Below are positions 45,725 through 56,138 of a DNA stretch of 64,000 nucleotides, in pieces. Source of the stretch: Blautia liquoris. Its GTDB lineage: Bacteria; Bacillota; Clostridia; Lachnospirales; Lachnospiraceae. The DNA lies in the NCBI RefSeq assembly GCF_015159595.1, contig NZ_CP063304.1, forward strand, positions 1,674,001-1,738,000, given 5' to 3'. The notes under the pieces were generated by a model. It was given only the letters and a program-made list of their open reading frames with translations. It did not search any database and had not been told where the DNA came from. Within the stretch, counting starts at the first letter, position 1. Each line of letters starts with the position of its first letter. A program made the translations under genes and the position numbers.

Positions 45725-46870
45725 TTAATCCTGAATATCATTATCACGCGGTGTACGAACCATAATTCCGTTAATCTCAATTTGATCAGAAGCTTCAATC
45801 ATAATATAAGGAACACCATCAATCATCCTGCTCTCAATCAACTGCGTCTTATCCGGTGCAACTTTTATGATGACATCAGGGGTTTTGATTTCGTAATTCT
45901 TCGCATTCGTCAGATTAGAGGCAACAAAACTTGCATCTTCTTCGGCTACTTCCTCATAATGTATGTCGAATTCATCCAGTTTCTCATTTTCTACTCCACT
46001 GTCTGCAAATAATTTCTTCACTTCCTGTTTGTCGAGCGTGAGTGGTTCCGGATCGTCCTTTCGTTCATCTATCAATGTGCCAAGGTTCTCATGAATATTC
46101 ATAACAGTCTCAAAATCACAGGTGTTGTCCAATGTCTCTTCGATCAGAGTCTGAAAAGTCTCCTTTTGTGTTTTTGCTGAAAGTGGTGTCTGACATCCCA
46201 GCAGCTGATCAATAATATCGCTTTGTAGAACTTCAGGATTTTTAGCATGGTATAGCAGATTATGGATATCTGGTGTTCGGTCATCGAGTGCAGGGAAGAG
46301 AAATCCGATATCCGGTGTATCTACCAGCCAGTCCTGTATTCTGTTTTCCATGTGATTTGTTTTTGAATTATAGCACAGACCCGGTTTTGAAAGTTTTACC
46401 GGGCAAATACTGCAGAGAATAAAGTTATAGACATAATCGGAAGCGTCATCCATATCCAGATTGTCAGATGCACGTCCGGGAATATCGTAAGCTCCGTGGA
46501 TCAAAATAATATAATAATTTTCTCCATAGATATATGTATCCATCACTTTCTGATAGAATTCCTCGACGAGTTCATCACTTTTCAGTTCGCTGTCCCGAAG
46601 CTTTAACAGAAATTCCTGGGTTCCTCCTTCCATTTCCTGATCAAGAGGGAATTCCATGTTTATGATATTTTTTCCAATTGATCCGGACAGAGTTTTCCTG
46701 AAAATATTAAAGTACTTAAACATTTCCTCTTCGGGAAGAGAGAGAAATGCATCCTTCATCTTCATTCTCTGATTTTTCTCTGCATCCACGTAGCATCCAC
46801 AAATCCTTGTAATCGCACAGTGTGTTGGCGTGAATAATTTCTTGATTTCGCTGATGTCCTTTTTGTTCAT
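45725..46870 (-). CDS. DUF4317-family protein
   Basis: A 381-residue protein recognisable by MNKKDISEIKKLFTPTHCAITRICGCYVDAEKN and KTLSGSIGKNIINMEFP, the pattern of DUF4317 proteins found mainly in Clostridia. It is acidic, soluble, with cysteines in ITRICGCY and LCSICPVKL. The C-terminal 120 residues (TPDVIIKVAPDKTQLIESR) look like a separate beta-rich domain. No function is known. It stands alone between the NifU-like and beta-helix genes. The first ATG is used, since the codon before it is a TTG. Confidence 0.82.
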   Translation of the reverse strand: MNKKDISEIKKLFTPTHCAITRICGCYVDAEKNQRMKMKDAFLSLPEEEMFKYFNIFRKTLSGSIGKNIINMEFPLDQEMEGGTQEFLLKLRDSELKSDELVEEFYQKVMDTYIYGENYYIILIHGAYDIPGRASDNLDMDDASDYVYNFILCSICPVKLSKPGLCYNSKTNHMENRIQDWLVDTPDIGFLFPALDDRTPDIHNLLYHAKNPEVLQSDIIDQLLGCQTPLSAKTQKETFQTLIEETLDNTCDFETVMNIHENLGTLIDERKDDPEPLTLDKQEVKKLFADSGVENEKLDEFDIHYEEVAEEDASFVASNLTNAKNYEIKTPDVIIKVAPDKTQLIESRMIDGVPYIMIEASDQIEINGIMVRTPRDNDIQD

Positions 46871-46983
46871 CAAAAATATCCGTCAGGATATACCCGTCTC
46901 CTGGGACGGGAAGGAATGCAAACGTCACATCCTGATCCTGTTTTCCTTTCTGTATTTATGCATGAAACTACTCATATTAATGG

Positions 46984-47649
46984 CTATCTTTTCTCTACAA
47001 TATCATCTGCGCTTTTGAAGATGCTATTTTCTGGAACCACACCGCGTACGCTGGATAGTGGATAGATATTGGTGTTTCTGCCAATTACAGTACCGGGGTT
47101 TAGGACGCTTCCACATCCAACTTCTACATGGTCGCCAAGCATTGCGCCAAATTTTTTCAGTCCTGTCTCTATTTGCTCCCCTCCATTTTTTACAACCACG
47201 AGTTTCTTATCTGACTTTACATTGGAGGTGATGCTTCCGGCTCCCATGTGCGATTTATAGCCTAAAATAGAATCCCCGACATAGTTATAATGTGGAACCT
47301 GAACTTTGTTAAACAAGATGACATTCTTAAGCTCCGTAGAGTTTCCTACAACAGCCCCCTCTCCAACGATTGTATTTCCACGGATAAACGCTGACTGGCG
47401 GATCTCAGCGCCCTTACCGATGATACAAGGACCCGTAATAGAAACCGTTTTCGCGATCACAGCATCCCTGGCAATCCAGATATCATCGCCCTTTTTTTCA
47501 TATTCGTCTCCGGGGAGTGTTGGACCAAGTTCCAGGATAAAATCGTGGATTCTTGAAAGTACTTCCCAGGGATAAGTAACACCTTGAAAAATATTCTTTG
47601 CTATTGTTTCATCAAGGGTATAAAGTTTTTCAATCATCAAACTGCTCAT
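46984..47649 (-). CDS. Left-handed beta-helix (GlmU C-domain-like) nucleotide-sugar protein
   Basis: A 221-residue hexapeptide-repeat protein: IARDAVIAKTVSITGPCIIGKGAEIRQSAFIRGNTIVGEGAVVGNSTELKNVI makes successive turns of the left-handed beta-helix, and YNYVGDSILGYKSHMGAGSITSN matches the acetyltransferase half of GlmU. It lacks the N-terminal uridylyltransferase domain, so it is not a complete GlmU and may acylate or bind a nucleotide sugar. AAGGAG lies seven bases before the ATG. Confidence 0.82.
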   Translation of the reverse strand: MSSLMIEKLYTLDETIAKNIFQGVTYPWEVLSRIHDFILELGPTLPGDEYEKKGDDIWIARDAVIAKTVSITGPCIIGKGAEIRQSAFIRGNTIVGEGAVVGNSTELKNVILFNKVQVPHYNYVGDSILGYKSHMGAGSITSNVKSDKKLVVVKNGGEQIETGLKKFGAMLGDHVEVGCGSVLNPGTVIGRNTNIYPLSSVRGVVPENSIFKSADDIVEKR

Positions 47650-47696
47650 TGAAAATCTCCTTCTAATTTTTTTATATTTGATAGGAATTTCTGAGA

Positions 47697-49679
47697 TTAT
47701 TTCGTCTGTTTCTTTGGAGTCTTGTAATTGGCTGCAGCTCTGTCAAAACAGCGTCTTAAAGGAGCCTCATTCTTAAGACCAATAACATTCTTTGTATGTC
47801 TCGTCACAAAACTCTCGAGTTTCGTCATATACTCGTCTGAGGAAATATTGCCCTCGGCAACATAGGTCAGACCCTTTTCCCAACTTGCAGTAAGTTCCGG
47901 ATTCAAAAGAGAGCGAATGGATGCATTGACCACATCAAAGATCATCTCACCTTGCAGGGTTGGTGTGATAACCTGTGTCTTTTTATTTAACGCAAGATAC
48001 TTGATAGAAAACAATTTCTTGAGTATTTCCGCTCTGGTTGCACTAGTTCCGATCCCGCTTCCTTTGATCTGAGCTCTCAGTTCTTCATCTTCAATTAATT
48101 GTCCTGCATTCTCCATTGCAAGAATCATCGAGCCGGAAGTATAGCGTTTTGGCGGAGAAGTCTCCCCCTCCTTGACATTGAATTCCCGGATTGGAAGAAC
48201 AGCGCCTTTTTTTAGCTTTGACAGTGTATCCACAAGAATCTGGTCTTTTGTCAAATCCTGAGCTTTATACTTCGTAACTTTCAGGTATCCTTCATCTTTT
48301 AAAACTTTAAAGTTAGAAAAAAAACGTTCTCCATCTTTACTAATCGTCAGGGATGCTTTCTGATAGACAGCCGGGGGATAAAAAACTGCCAGAAACCTTC
48401 TCACAATGACTTCATAAACATTTTGGGACAATCCAGAAAGATGATTGAGATTTTGTAGTCCCTGTCCGGTGGGGATAATCGCATAATGATCTGTAATCTG
48501 TTTGTCATTGGTGTAACGGGTTTTTTCGATCTTTTTATAGCTTTCGCTTTTCTGAATATCTTTAAGATATGGCTCTGCAAGCGGATATTTCATCAGTCCA
48601 TTGAGGTTTTTTGAAATTTCCTTCGCCACAGCACTGGAAAGTACGCGGGCATCTGTTCTTGGATAAGTGACCAGTTTCTTCTCATAAAGTTCCTGAACAA
48701 TCTGAAGTGTCTGATCCGGGCTAATCTTAAAAAGTCTCGCACATTCATTCTGAAGTTCCGCAAGGTTGTATAAAAGAGGTGGATTCTTGTTCTCCCTCTT
48801 TCGTTCGATTTTCTCAAGTACCCCCTCAAGCGGAAGGTTTTCCTGCATCTGTTCGATTAGATACTGTGCATCCTTTTTTTCTTTAAATCCGTTCTCCTTA
48901 TAAAGAAGAGGGGAGTTAAAATATCTGCTTCCCTTGACAGCGCGCCATTCGCCTTCAAAATGTGTCCCGGCGATCTCAATGCCTGCAAGTACTCTGTAAA
49001 AAGGCGTTTTTACAAAATCTCTGATCTCCCGTTCGCGCCTGACTACCATTCCCATAACACAAGTCATGACTCTTCCCACAGAGATAGCTTTATATTTTCC
49101 ACCCAGATAATTCGTGACAGAGCTTCCGTATTTTAGGGTTAAGACGCGGGAAAAATTAATTCCCATGAGATAATCTTCCTTTGCACGCAGAAAAGCAGCT
49201 TCCGACAAATGATCATACTCACTTAGATCCTTAGCCTCTCGGATGCCCCGAAGAATCTCCTCCTCTGTCTGTGAGTCAATCCACACACGCTTTCTCTTCT
49301 TATCTTTCACGCCTGCCATCATTTCCACCAGACGATAGATATATTCCCCTTCGCGTCCGGAATCCGTACAGACATAGATCGTATCAATGTCTTCACGATT
49401 CAATAGTCCGCCTACAATTTTAAATTGTTTGGACACCGATGGAATGATTTCGTATTTAAAATTATCCGGCAAAAAAGGAAGAGTATCAAAACTCCACCTT
49501 TTATATTTTATATCATATTTTTCCGGGTAGCTCATAGTGACCAAATGCCCTACACACCATGTCACCACAAAATTCTCGGATTCTACATATCCATCTCTTC
49601 TGCCCATGTTTTCTTTTAAAGCCTTCGCAAATTCCTGCGCAACACTGGGCTTCTCAGCTATGTATAACGATTTACTCAT
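47697..49679 (-). CDS. topB: DNA topoisomerase III (type IA)
   Basis: A 660-residue type IA topoisomerase that relaxes or decatenates DNA. The N-terminal TOPRIM part has E9 (LYIAEKPSVA) and TDSGREGEY (105-113). The active tyrosine is Y339 in VTYPRTD, and the strand-gate segments ISVGRVMTCVMGMVV and LKGSGIGTSATRAEI-like (AQIKGSGIGTSATRAEIL) are present. Two departures from the textbook enzyme: the metal-binding DxD is DSG, and SAGRVQTPTL is SVGRVMTCVM. There is no C-terminal zinc finger. Confidence 0.93.
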   Translation of the reverse strand: MSKSLYIAEKPSVAQEFAKALKENMGRRDGYVESENFVVTWCVGHLVTMSYPEKYDIKYKRWSFDTLPFLPDNFKYEIIPSVSKQFKIVGGLLNREDIDTIYVCTDSGREGEYIYRLVEMMAGVKDKKRKRVWIDSQTEEEILRGIREAKDLSEYDHLSEAAFLRAKEDYLMGINFSRVLTLKYGSSVTNYLGGKYKAISVGRVMTCVMGMVVRREREIRDFVKTPFYRVLAGIEIAGTHFEGEWRAVKGSRYFNSPLLYKENGFKEKKDAQYLIEQMQENLPLEGVLEKIERKRENKNPPLLYNLAELQNECARLFKISPDQTLQIVQELYEKKLVTYPRTDARVLSSAVAKEISKNLNGLMKYPLAEPYLKDIQKSESYKKIEKTRYTNDKQITDHYAIIPTGQGLQNLNHLSGLSQNVYEVIVRRFLAVFYPPAVYQKASLTISKDGERFFSNFKVLKDEGYLKVTKYKAQDLTKDQILVDTLSKLKKGAVLPIREFNVKEGETSPPKRYTSGSMILAMENAGQLIEDEELRAQIKGSGIGTSATRAEILKKLFSIKYLALNKKTQVITPTLQGEMIFDVVNASIRSLLNPELTASWEKGLTYVAEGNISSDEYMTKLESFVTRHTKNVIGLKNEAPLRRCFDRAAANYKTPKKQTK

Positions 49680-49718
49680 GTTTGTACCTAATTCTAATCT
49701 CCAGTATCATATTCCTCA

Positions 49719-50474
49719 TCATTCATCGGCACTCATTTTGCGGAGTGGAAGTGCAAGTAATACGGAACCACCGATGATATTTCCTATTGTAACGATAAAC
49801 ATGCTTCGTAATATCAATGGAATGGACAATCCCGGAACTAGAAAAAATGCAGTCACAAATGTCGCCATATTTGCGACACAGTGTTCCAGACCAGAAATAA
49901 CAAATCCTGAAATACAGATTGTAATCATCAGAAACTTTGCAGCCTCATCCCTGCATTTCATCCCACAGGCAACTGCCAGGCAGACAAAGAAATTACATAG
50001 TACTGCTTTGAAAAACATCTGGCCGGCGGGCAAGGTCAGTTTGTTCTGTACATACCCGGCAAAATAGTCACTTGTTCCGGAGGCACCAGAAGCAACAAAA
50101 ATCAGAGAAAATATGAAACATCCCACAAAATTACCGATATAACTGACCAGCCATACTTTACCAAGCTGGCCTGGCGTAACTGATTTATCATACGCTCCGA
50201 AGGCCATAACCAGATTGTTTCCCGTAAAAAGTTCTCCTCCGAGAAACACAATTAAAAGCACCGCAATTGAGAAGACAAGTCCGCCCAACACTTTTCCCCA
50301 AGCAGGATCAACGTCTTTGAAGATATTTCCGATCACATTATTATAGATCATGGCAGCAGCAATAAAAAATCCTGCCATAATTGCACGGATAAAGTATTTT
50401 CCGGGATGTGTCTTCAGCAAATCCGCCTTTGATATGGCAGCATTCGAAAAAAGTTTTACATTCTCATAAGGCAT
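49719..50474 (-). CDS. Formate/nitrite transporter family channel
   Basis: A 251-residue membrane protein of the FNT family with six helices in an aquaporin-like fold. It has FLGGELFTGNN near helix two and SGLEHCVANM with the central histidine that gates anions in FocA. It could carry formate, nitrite or hydrosulfide; the Cys next to the His does not decide among them. No pyruvate-formate lyase or sulfite reductase genes are nearby. It is a single gene between topB and asd. Confidence 0.92.
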   Translation of the reverse strand: MPYENVKLFSNAAISKADLLKTHPGKYFIRAIMAGFFIAAAMIYNNVIGNIFKDVDPAWGKVLGGLVFSIAVLLIVFLGGELFTGNNLVMAFGAYDKSVTPGQLGKVWLVSYIGNFVGCFIFSLIFVASGASGTSDYFAGYVQNKLTLPAGQMFFKAVLCNFFVCLAVACGMKCRDEAAKFLMITICISGFVISGLEHCVANMATFVTAFFLVPGLSIPLILRSMFIVTIGNIIGGSVLLALPLRKMSADE

Positions 50475-50515
50475 AAATATTCGCCCTCTCCTTCTGTTCT
50501 GTTACAGATCAGATT

Positions 50516-51598
50516 TTATTTTTTTTCTATATATCCCTTTGCAGTCAGTGTCTCGGCGCAAAGAATTGCACCGCCGGCCGCACCTCTAACTGTATTGTGA
50601 GACAAGCCGACAAACTTCCAATCATATATGGTGTCTTTACGAAGACGGCCTACCGATATTCCCATGCCATTTTCATAGTCAACATCTATTCTGACCTGAG
50701 GGCGATCATCCTCATCCATATAGCGAATAAACTGCTTCGGTGCTCCTGGGAGATTCAGTTCCTGCGGAAGCCCTGTGAAGTTATTTATTCTGTCGATCAG
50801 CTGGTCTTTTGTCGGATTCGTGCGGAATTTGACGAATACCGCCGCCGTGTGTCCGTTCAAAACAGGAACACGGATACACTGACTCGTAATAACTGGCTCA
50901 CTGGCTTTTTCAATTCTGCCGCCCAACACTTTTCCCCAGAGACGCAGCGGTTCAAGCTCAGACTTTTCTTCCTCTCCGCCGATATAGGGAATAATGTTTC
51001 CTTCCATTTCCGGCCAGTCCTTAAAAGTCTTTCCTGCACCGGAGATTGCCTGATAAGTTGTAACGACAACTTCGTATGGTTCGAATTCCCTCCATGCTGT
51101 CAGCACTGGAGCATAGCTTTGAATCGAACAGTTTGGTTTCACTGCTATAAATCCACGCTTTGTACCCAATCTTTCTTTTTGAGAAGAGATTACAGCAAAG
51201 TGCTCTGGATTAATCTCAGGTACAACCATCGGAACATCCGGCGTCCATCTGTGTGCACTGTTGTTAGACACAACGGGTGTCTCAGCCTTGGCATAAGCCT
51301 CTTCAATAGAACGAATCTCTTCTTTTGACATATCAACAGCGGAAAAAACAAAATCAACAGATGAAGCGACCTGCCGAATGTCATTGACATCGACTACGAT
51401 CAGATTTTTTACCTCCTCTGGAATCAAAGTATCCATCTTCCATCTTCCTGACACAGCCTCTTCATAGGTTTTTCCGGCACTTCTAGGGCTCGCCGCAACA
51501 CATGACACTTCAAACCACGGATGATTTTCAAGCAATGATATGAATCGCTGACCAACCATACCGGTTGCACCAAGTATGCCTACCTTTAATTTTTCCAT
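50516..51598 (-). CDS. asd: Aspartate-semialdehyde dehydrogenase (archaeal/fungal type)
   Basis: Reduces aspartyl phosphate to the semialdehyde for lysine, threonine and methionine synthesis. The 360-residue protein has GATGMVGQRF at the NADP site, the nucleophile C157 in KPNCSIQ and the substrate segment YQAISGAGKT. KPNCSIQ and the overall length place it in the archaeal/fungal-like branch rather than the E. coli one. GAGG lies nine bases before the ATG. It follows argH by six bases and is probably cotranscribed. Confidence 0.95.
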   Translation of the reverse strand: MEKLKVGILGATGMVGQRFISLLENHPWFEVSCVAASPRSAGKTYEEAVSGRWKMDTLIPEEVKNLIVVDVNDIRQVASSVDFVFSAVDMSKEEIRSIEEAYAKAETPVVSNNSAHRWTPDVPMVVPEINPEHFAVISSQKERLGTKRGFIAVKPNCSIQSYAPVLTAWREFEPYEVVVTTYQAISGAGKTFKDWPEMEGNIIPYIGGEEEKSELEPLRLWGKVLGGRIEKASEPVITSQCIRVPVLNGHTAAVFVKFRTNPTKDQLIDRINNFTGLPQELNLPGAPKQFIRYMDEDDRPQVRIDVDYENGMGISVGRLRKDTIYDWKFVGLSHNTVRGAAGGAILCAETLTAKGYIEKK

Positions 51599-51604
51599 TG
51601 AATA

Positions 51605-52999
<1,395 letters not shown>

Positions 53000-53081
53000 A
53001 GTAGTTCCTCTTTTCTGTTCGCTTTTCATAATTTTATCATTTACGCTTCCATACGTCAATTGTCATATGAAAATAATAATT

Positions 53082-53690
53082 TCATCGTGAATAGACACAT
53101 CCGCAAAAATTTTGGCGATAAAGATGATACTCCTTAGATAATTCTAAGGAACGCTTATACCCATCCTTTTTCTTAAAGTCAGAGTTCAGATAAGAAACCT
53201 TCAGTTCTTCTTGTAATTTCTCACCAATTTCATTTAATTTTCTGGCATTTTTCATGGGACTAATCGATAAGGTTGTCGTAAAATAATCGCATCCTGATTT
53301 TTTTGCCTGCAAAGCTGCCTCACGAAGTCTTAACTCGTAACACTTAAAACATCGCACCCCTCCCTCAGGTATATCTTCCATACCTGAGGCCATATCAAAA
53401 AATTTCTTCGGTTCATAATTTCCCTCCATAAAATGAACCGGATATTTTGTTGGCATTTCTGAAATAAGACGCTTTTGTTCAAGAACCCTGGTATGATATT
53501 CTTCTTCGGGATAAATATTGGGATTATAATAGAATAAAGTAATCTGAAAATAATTCGAAAGATATTCCAATACATAACTGCTGCATGGGGCACAGCAGCT
53601 GTGCAGCAGAAGTCTGTGTACTTCTCCCCTCTTCTGATGCTGCTCAATTACACACTCCAGTTCTTTTTGATAATTTCTGTCATTTGGCAT
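53082..53690 (-). CDS. queH: Epoxyqueuosine reductase QueH
   Basis: Final step of queuosine tRNA-wobble synthesis, replacing QueG in many anaerobes. The 202-residue protein (formerly DUF208) shows LLHSCCAPCSSYVLEYL, GVRCFKCYELRL and a final FCGCVYSR, together supplying the cysteines for its iron-sulfur cluster and metal site. It follows psd by six bases, so it is likely read through from the phospholipid genes; no other queuosine gene is near. Confidence 0.93.
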   Translation of the reverse strand: MPNDRNYQKELECVIEQHQKRGEVHRLLLHSCCAPCSSYVLEYLSNYFQITLFYYNPNIYPEEEYHTRVLEQKRLISEMPTKYPVHFMEGNYEPKKFFDMASGMEDIPEGGVRCFKCYELRLREAALQAKKSGCDYFTTTLSISPMKNARKLNEIGEKLQEELKVSYLNSDFKKKDGYKRSLELSKEYHLYRQNFCGCVYSR

Positions 53691-53696
53691 AAGGCG

Positions 53697-54566
53697 TCAC
53701 CGGCCCTTCCTTCCAATCTGCTGACCCATTAAAACCTTTGTTTCTATATGCTTTTTTGAATTTGATAAGATGTCCTGATCAGGAACAACTCTTTTTTTAG
53801 TGGTCAAAAGTATAATTGTGGAACCTCCGAATGCGAAATTTCCCTTTTCCCCGCCCCTGTGTACTTTTGCGGCCTCATCATTATTTTCAATTTTTCCGAC
53901 CAACATAGCACCAACTTCCATCATTAGGACAGTCCCAAAATTTTCTGATTTCAACAAAGAATACTCCCTGGTATTTTCTTTGTAGATCGGATAATAATCA
54001 TTGGCAACAGGATTAACTGTATGAAAAACCCCAAAAATCTTATAATTGTTTGATTTTATTCCGTCATCCACATAGATATATCTGTGATAATCATCTACTG
54101 ACAGCCGTAGAATCCAGGCATAGCCGCCTTCGAATTTCTTAGCCAGATTTTTGCTCTTCAGGAGACCATGAAGTGTATATACCGTCTGTTTTATATAGAA
54201 ACTGCTGTCCTTCGTGATTTTACAGACAGTTACTCTCCCGTCACAAGGACTGATGAAACTGGATTTTTCTTCCGCAAATGGACGATATTGTTTTTTGACA
54301 CGCCTTGTAAAAAAATCGTTGAATGACTGATACTTCTCCGCTTCATATTGAGACAATTCTATATGATTCTTTCTGACAAAATAAGGGACAAAAAATGCCG
54401 ATATCCGGGTCGTCATCAGCCATCCTCCTATTTTTGAAAAGGTCTGAGTCACCATCGGCCGAATCAAAATCCTTGTGAGTGCATGACCATACAGGAATTC
54501 CAGAAAATGATCCTGTCTCAGGTTATCATTACATATATTTCCCTTTCTGTCAATTGTCATGCTCAC
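53697..54566 (-). CDS. psd: Phosphatidylserine decarboxylase
   Basis: Makes phosphatidylethanolamine from phosphatidylserine in the membrane. The 289-residue proenzyme has the PSD segments FNDFFTRRVK, SPCDGRV, SVDDYHRYIYVDDG, FHTVNPVAN and the self-cleavage motif FGGSTI (LGST in E. coli), where the serine gives the pyruvoyl group. The GTG start overlaps the pssA stop by four bases, a direct coupling with the previous enzyme of the pathway. Confidence 0.95.
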   Translation of the reverse strand: MSMTIDRKGNICNDNLRQDHFLEFLYGHALTRILIRPMVTQTFSKIGGWLMTTRISAFFVPYFVRKNHIELSQYEAEKYQSFNDFFTRRVKKQYRPFAEEKSSFISPCDGRVTVCKITKDSSFYIKQTVYTLHGLLKSKNLAKKFEGGYAWILRLSVDDYHRYIYVDDGIKSNNYKIFGVFHTVNPVANDYYPIYKENTREYSLLKSENFGTVLMMEVGAMLVGKIENNDEAAKVHRGGEKGNFAFGGSTIILLTTKKRVVPDQDILSNSKKHIETKVLMGQQIGRKGR

Positions 54567-55198
54567 AAACCAACCCTTCTATCCCAGCGAAACAGTACCC
54601 CCAGCACTGCAATTGCTACAATTCCTACGATCAGTGACAACTCTTTGTTAGTTGGCTTTCGAAACTTAAAATCTGTGACGAAAAGAATTGCAATCACAAG
54701 AACCATAATATGTAAAACAATAATAAAAAATCCATGAAGCAACGGCGAAAGCAGATAAGCCAAAGGCAGTGCTACCGCCATCGATGTAATAGGTAATCCA
54801 TGATAACAAGGCTTTACGTCCTTTTTGGCAGCATCATCTTCCTCTGCAAGAACATTAAAAAAGCCCAGACGGATCACTCCGGCAAGTCCATAAAAGATTA
54901 AAATAATCATACTGTAAATATGTTTCATTCCCAGGCTGTAGCACAGAACAATGGGAAAGGCCCCGAAACAGACCACATCACACAGCGAGTCAATTTGAAT
55001 ACCAAAGCTTTTTTCTTCCCTTGTCCGGTCCTTTTTAGTCCTTGCTATTTTTCCGTCAAACATATCACATAATCCAGAAAATGCCAGACAGAAGATCGCC
55101 CATCTGAAATGCCCCGTTATAGCACAAAAGATTCCGCTGATCGATGAAGCGAAACTAATATATGTAAGTATCACGGTATAGTCATAAAAACCGATCAT
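54563..55198 (-). CDS. pssA: CDP-diacylglycerol-serine O-phosphatidyltransferase
   Basis: Makes phosphatidylserine from CDP-diacylglycerol and serine. The 211-residue membrane protein has the CDP-alcohol transferase signature DGKIAR followed after a 12-residue spacer by GIQIDSLCD, with the metal-binding Asp residues, and five to six membrane helices. I take ATG 55198 (GAGG nine bases upstream), which overlaps the PAP2 gene by 17 bases. With psd directly downstream it completes the route to phosphatidylethanolamine. Confidence 0.92.
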   Translation of the reverse strand: MIGFYDYTVILTYISFASSISGIFCAITGHFRWAIFCLAFSGLCDMFDGKIARTKKDRTREEKSFGIQIDSLCDVVCFGAFPIVLCYSLGMKHIYSMIILIFYGLAGVIRLGFFNVLAEEDDAAKKDVKPCYHGLPITSMAVALPLAYLLSPLLHGFFIIVLHIMVLVIAILFVTDFKFRKPTNKELSLIVGIVAIAVLGVLFRWDRRVGL

Positions 55199-55922
55199 TA
55201 TATTTTTCCTCAACTTTCTTCTCATTCGTTTTGTTGTAACCCCTGGGAAACAATCTCAGTGTGGCTGCATCAAATAATTTCCCATATATAACGGAAATTT
55301 TACTATGTCTCCCGATTCGGAAACAGATTTCGGCAAGCAATACACCCCCCGCCACATCGATAAGAACATGCTGCTTCGTAGTTAATGTGGAGATAAATAC
55401 AAGGATCGCCGCCACAAAAGAAAATGCACGATACCATAGAGGTATTTTTTGATTTCCCCGGATTCCTATAAAGCAGAACCAACTCACCAGACAGTGTATG
55501 GATGGAAATAGATTCGACGCCGTATCCACAGAATACAAAAAGGACATGGCCAAGTTCCAGAATCCACTTTCACTTAGGACTGGTCTCGTATTCGTAGTCG
55601 GAAAGAACAGAAAAAAGATCAGACATATCACACGTGAGAGGACATCTCCGGCAAAGAACTGGTAAACCGAATTTTTATCCTGTCTGGCAATCAGGATATA
55701 GTTTACTGCCCAAAACAAGTAACATCCAAAATATATAAGCAGTGTCCATGGGATGAATGGCAGTTTCTCATCCAGTGAACTCTCAATATTATGGTGATAC
55801 CAGTTTTGTGTAATCAGTTTGGAACCCCCATATATCAGGTTGTTAAATAAAAAAGAGAAAATCACTGGCAGAAATCCATAATCCGGCATCATCCGCGTTA
55901 TCAGTTTTCGTATCTTATTCAT
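55182..55922 (-). CDS. PAP2-family membrane phosphatase
   Basis: A 246-residue integral membrane protein with PAP2 phosphatase motifs: FPSIHCLVSW and STLTTKQHVLIDVAGG supply the catalytic histidines and Asp, with about six membrane helices. The organisation is like AUR1/sphingomyelin-synthase-type PAP2 proteins, which transfer head groups as well as remove phosphate. It is first in the operon PAP2-pssA-psd, so a phospholipid substrate such as phosphatidic acid or phosphatidylglycerol phosphate is likely but unproven. Confidence 0.87.
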   Translation of the reverse strand: MNKIRKLITRMMPDYGFLPVIFSFLFNNLIYGGSKLITQNWYHHNIESSLDEKLPFIPWTLLIYFGCYLFWAVNYILIARQDKNSVYQFFAGDVLSRVICLIFFLFFPTTNTRPVLSESGFWNLAMSFLYSVDTASNLFPSIHCLVSWFCFIGIRGNQKIPLWYRAFSFVAAILVFISTLTTKQHVLIDVAGGVLLAEICFRIGRHSKISVIYGKLFDAATLRLFPRGYNKTNEKKVEEKYNDRFL

Positions 55923-56138
55923 GTTGTTCTAACCTCGTTTTCTTAACTTACTCAGTATATCAACAACAAGTTCTTTACTCAAGAGTTTTTTATAAATCTT
56001 AAAAAAGAATTAATACGTTTCAATCATAAGAGTCAAAAGGTCTTGCATAAAGGGTATTGTCACTAGCCTTTCATAATATGCATATCTTAACATATATAGA
56101 ACAATACGTTTTATAATAAATGCACGGGGAGGTAATAC

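Noticed and set aside
56032-56043. GAGTCAAAAGGTC before the sulfonate-type ABC genes, like the repeat edge in reverse
   Set aside because: Only about 11 bases match and no hairpins are near, so a repeat remnant is not supported.
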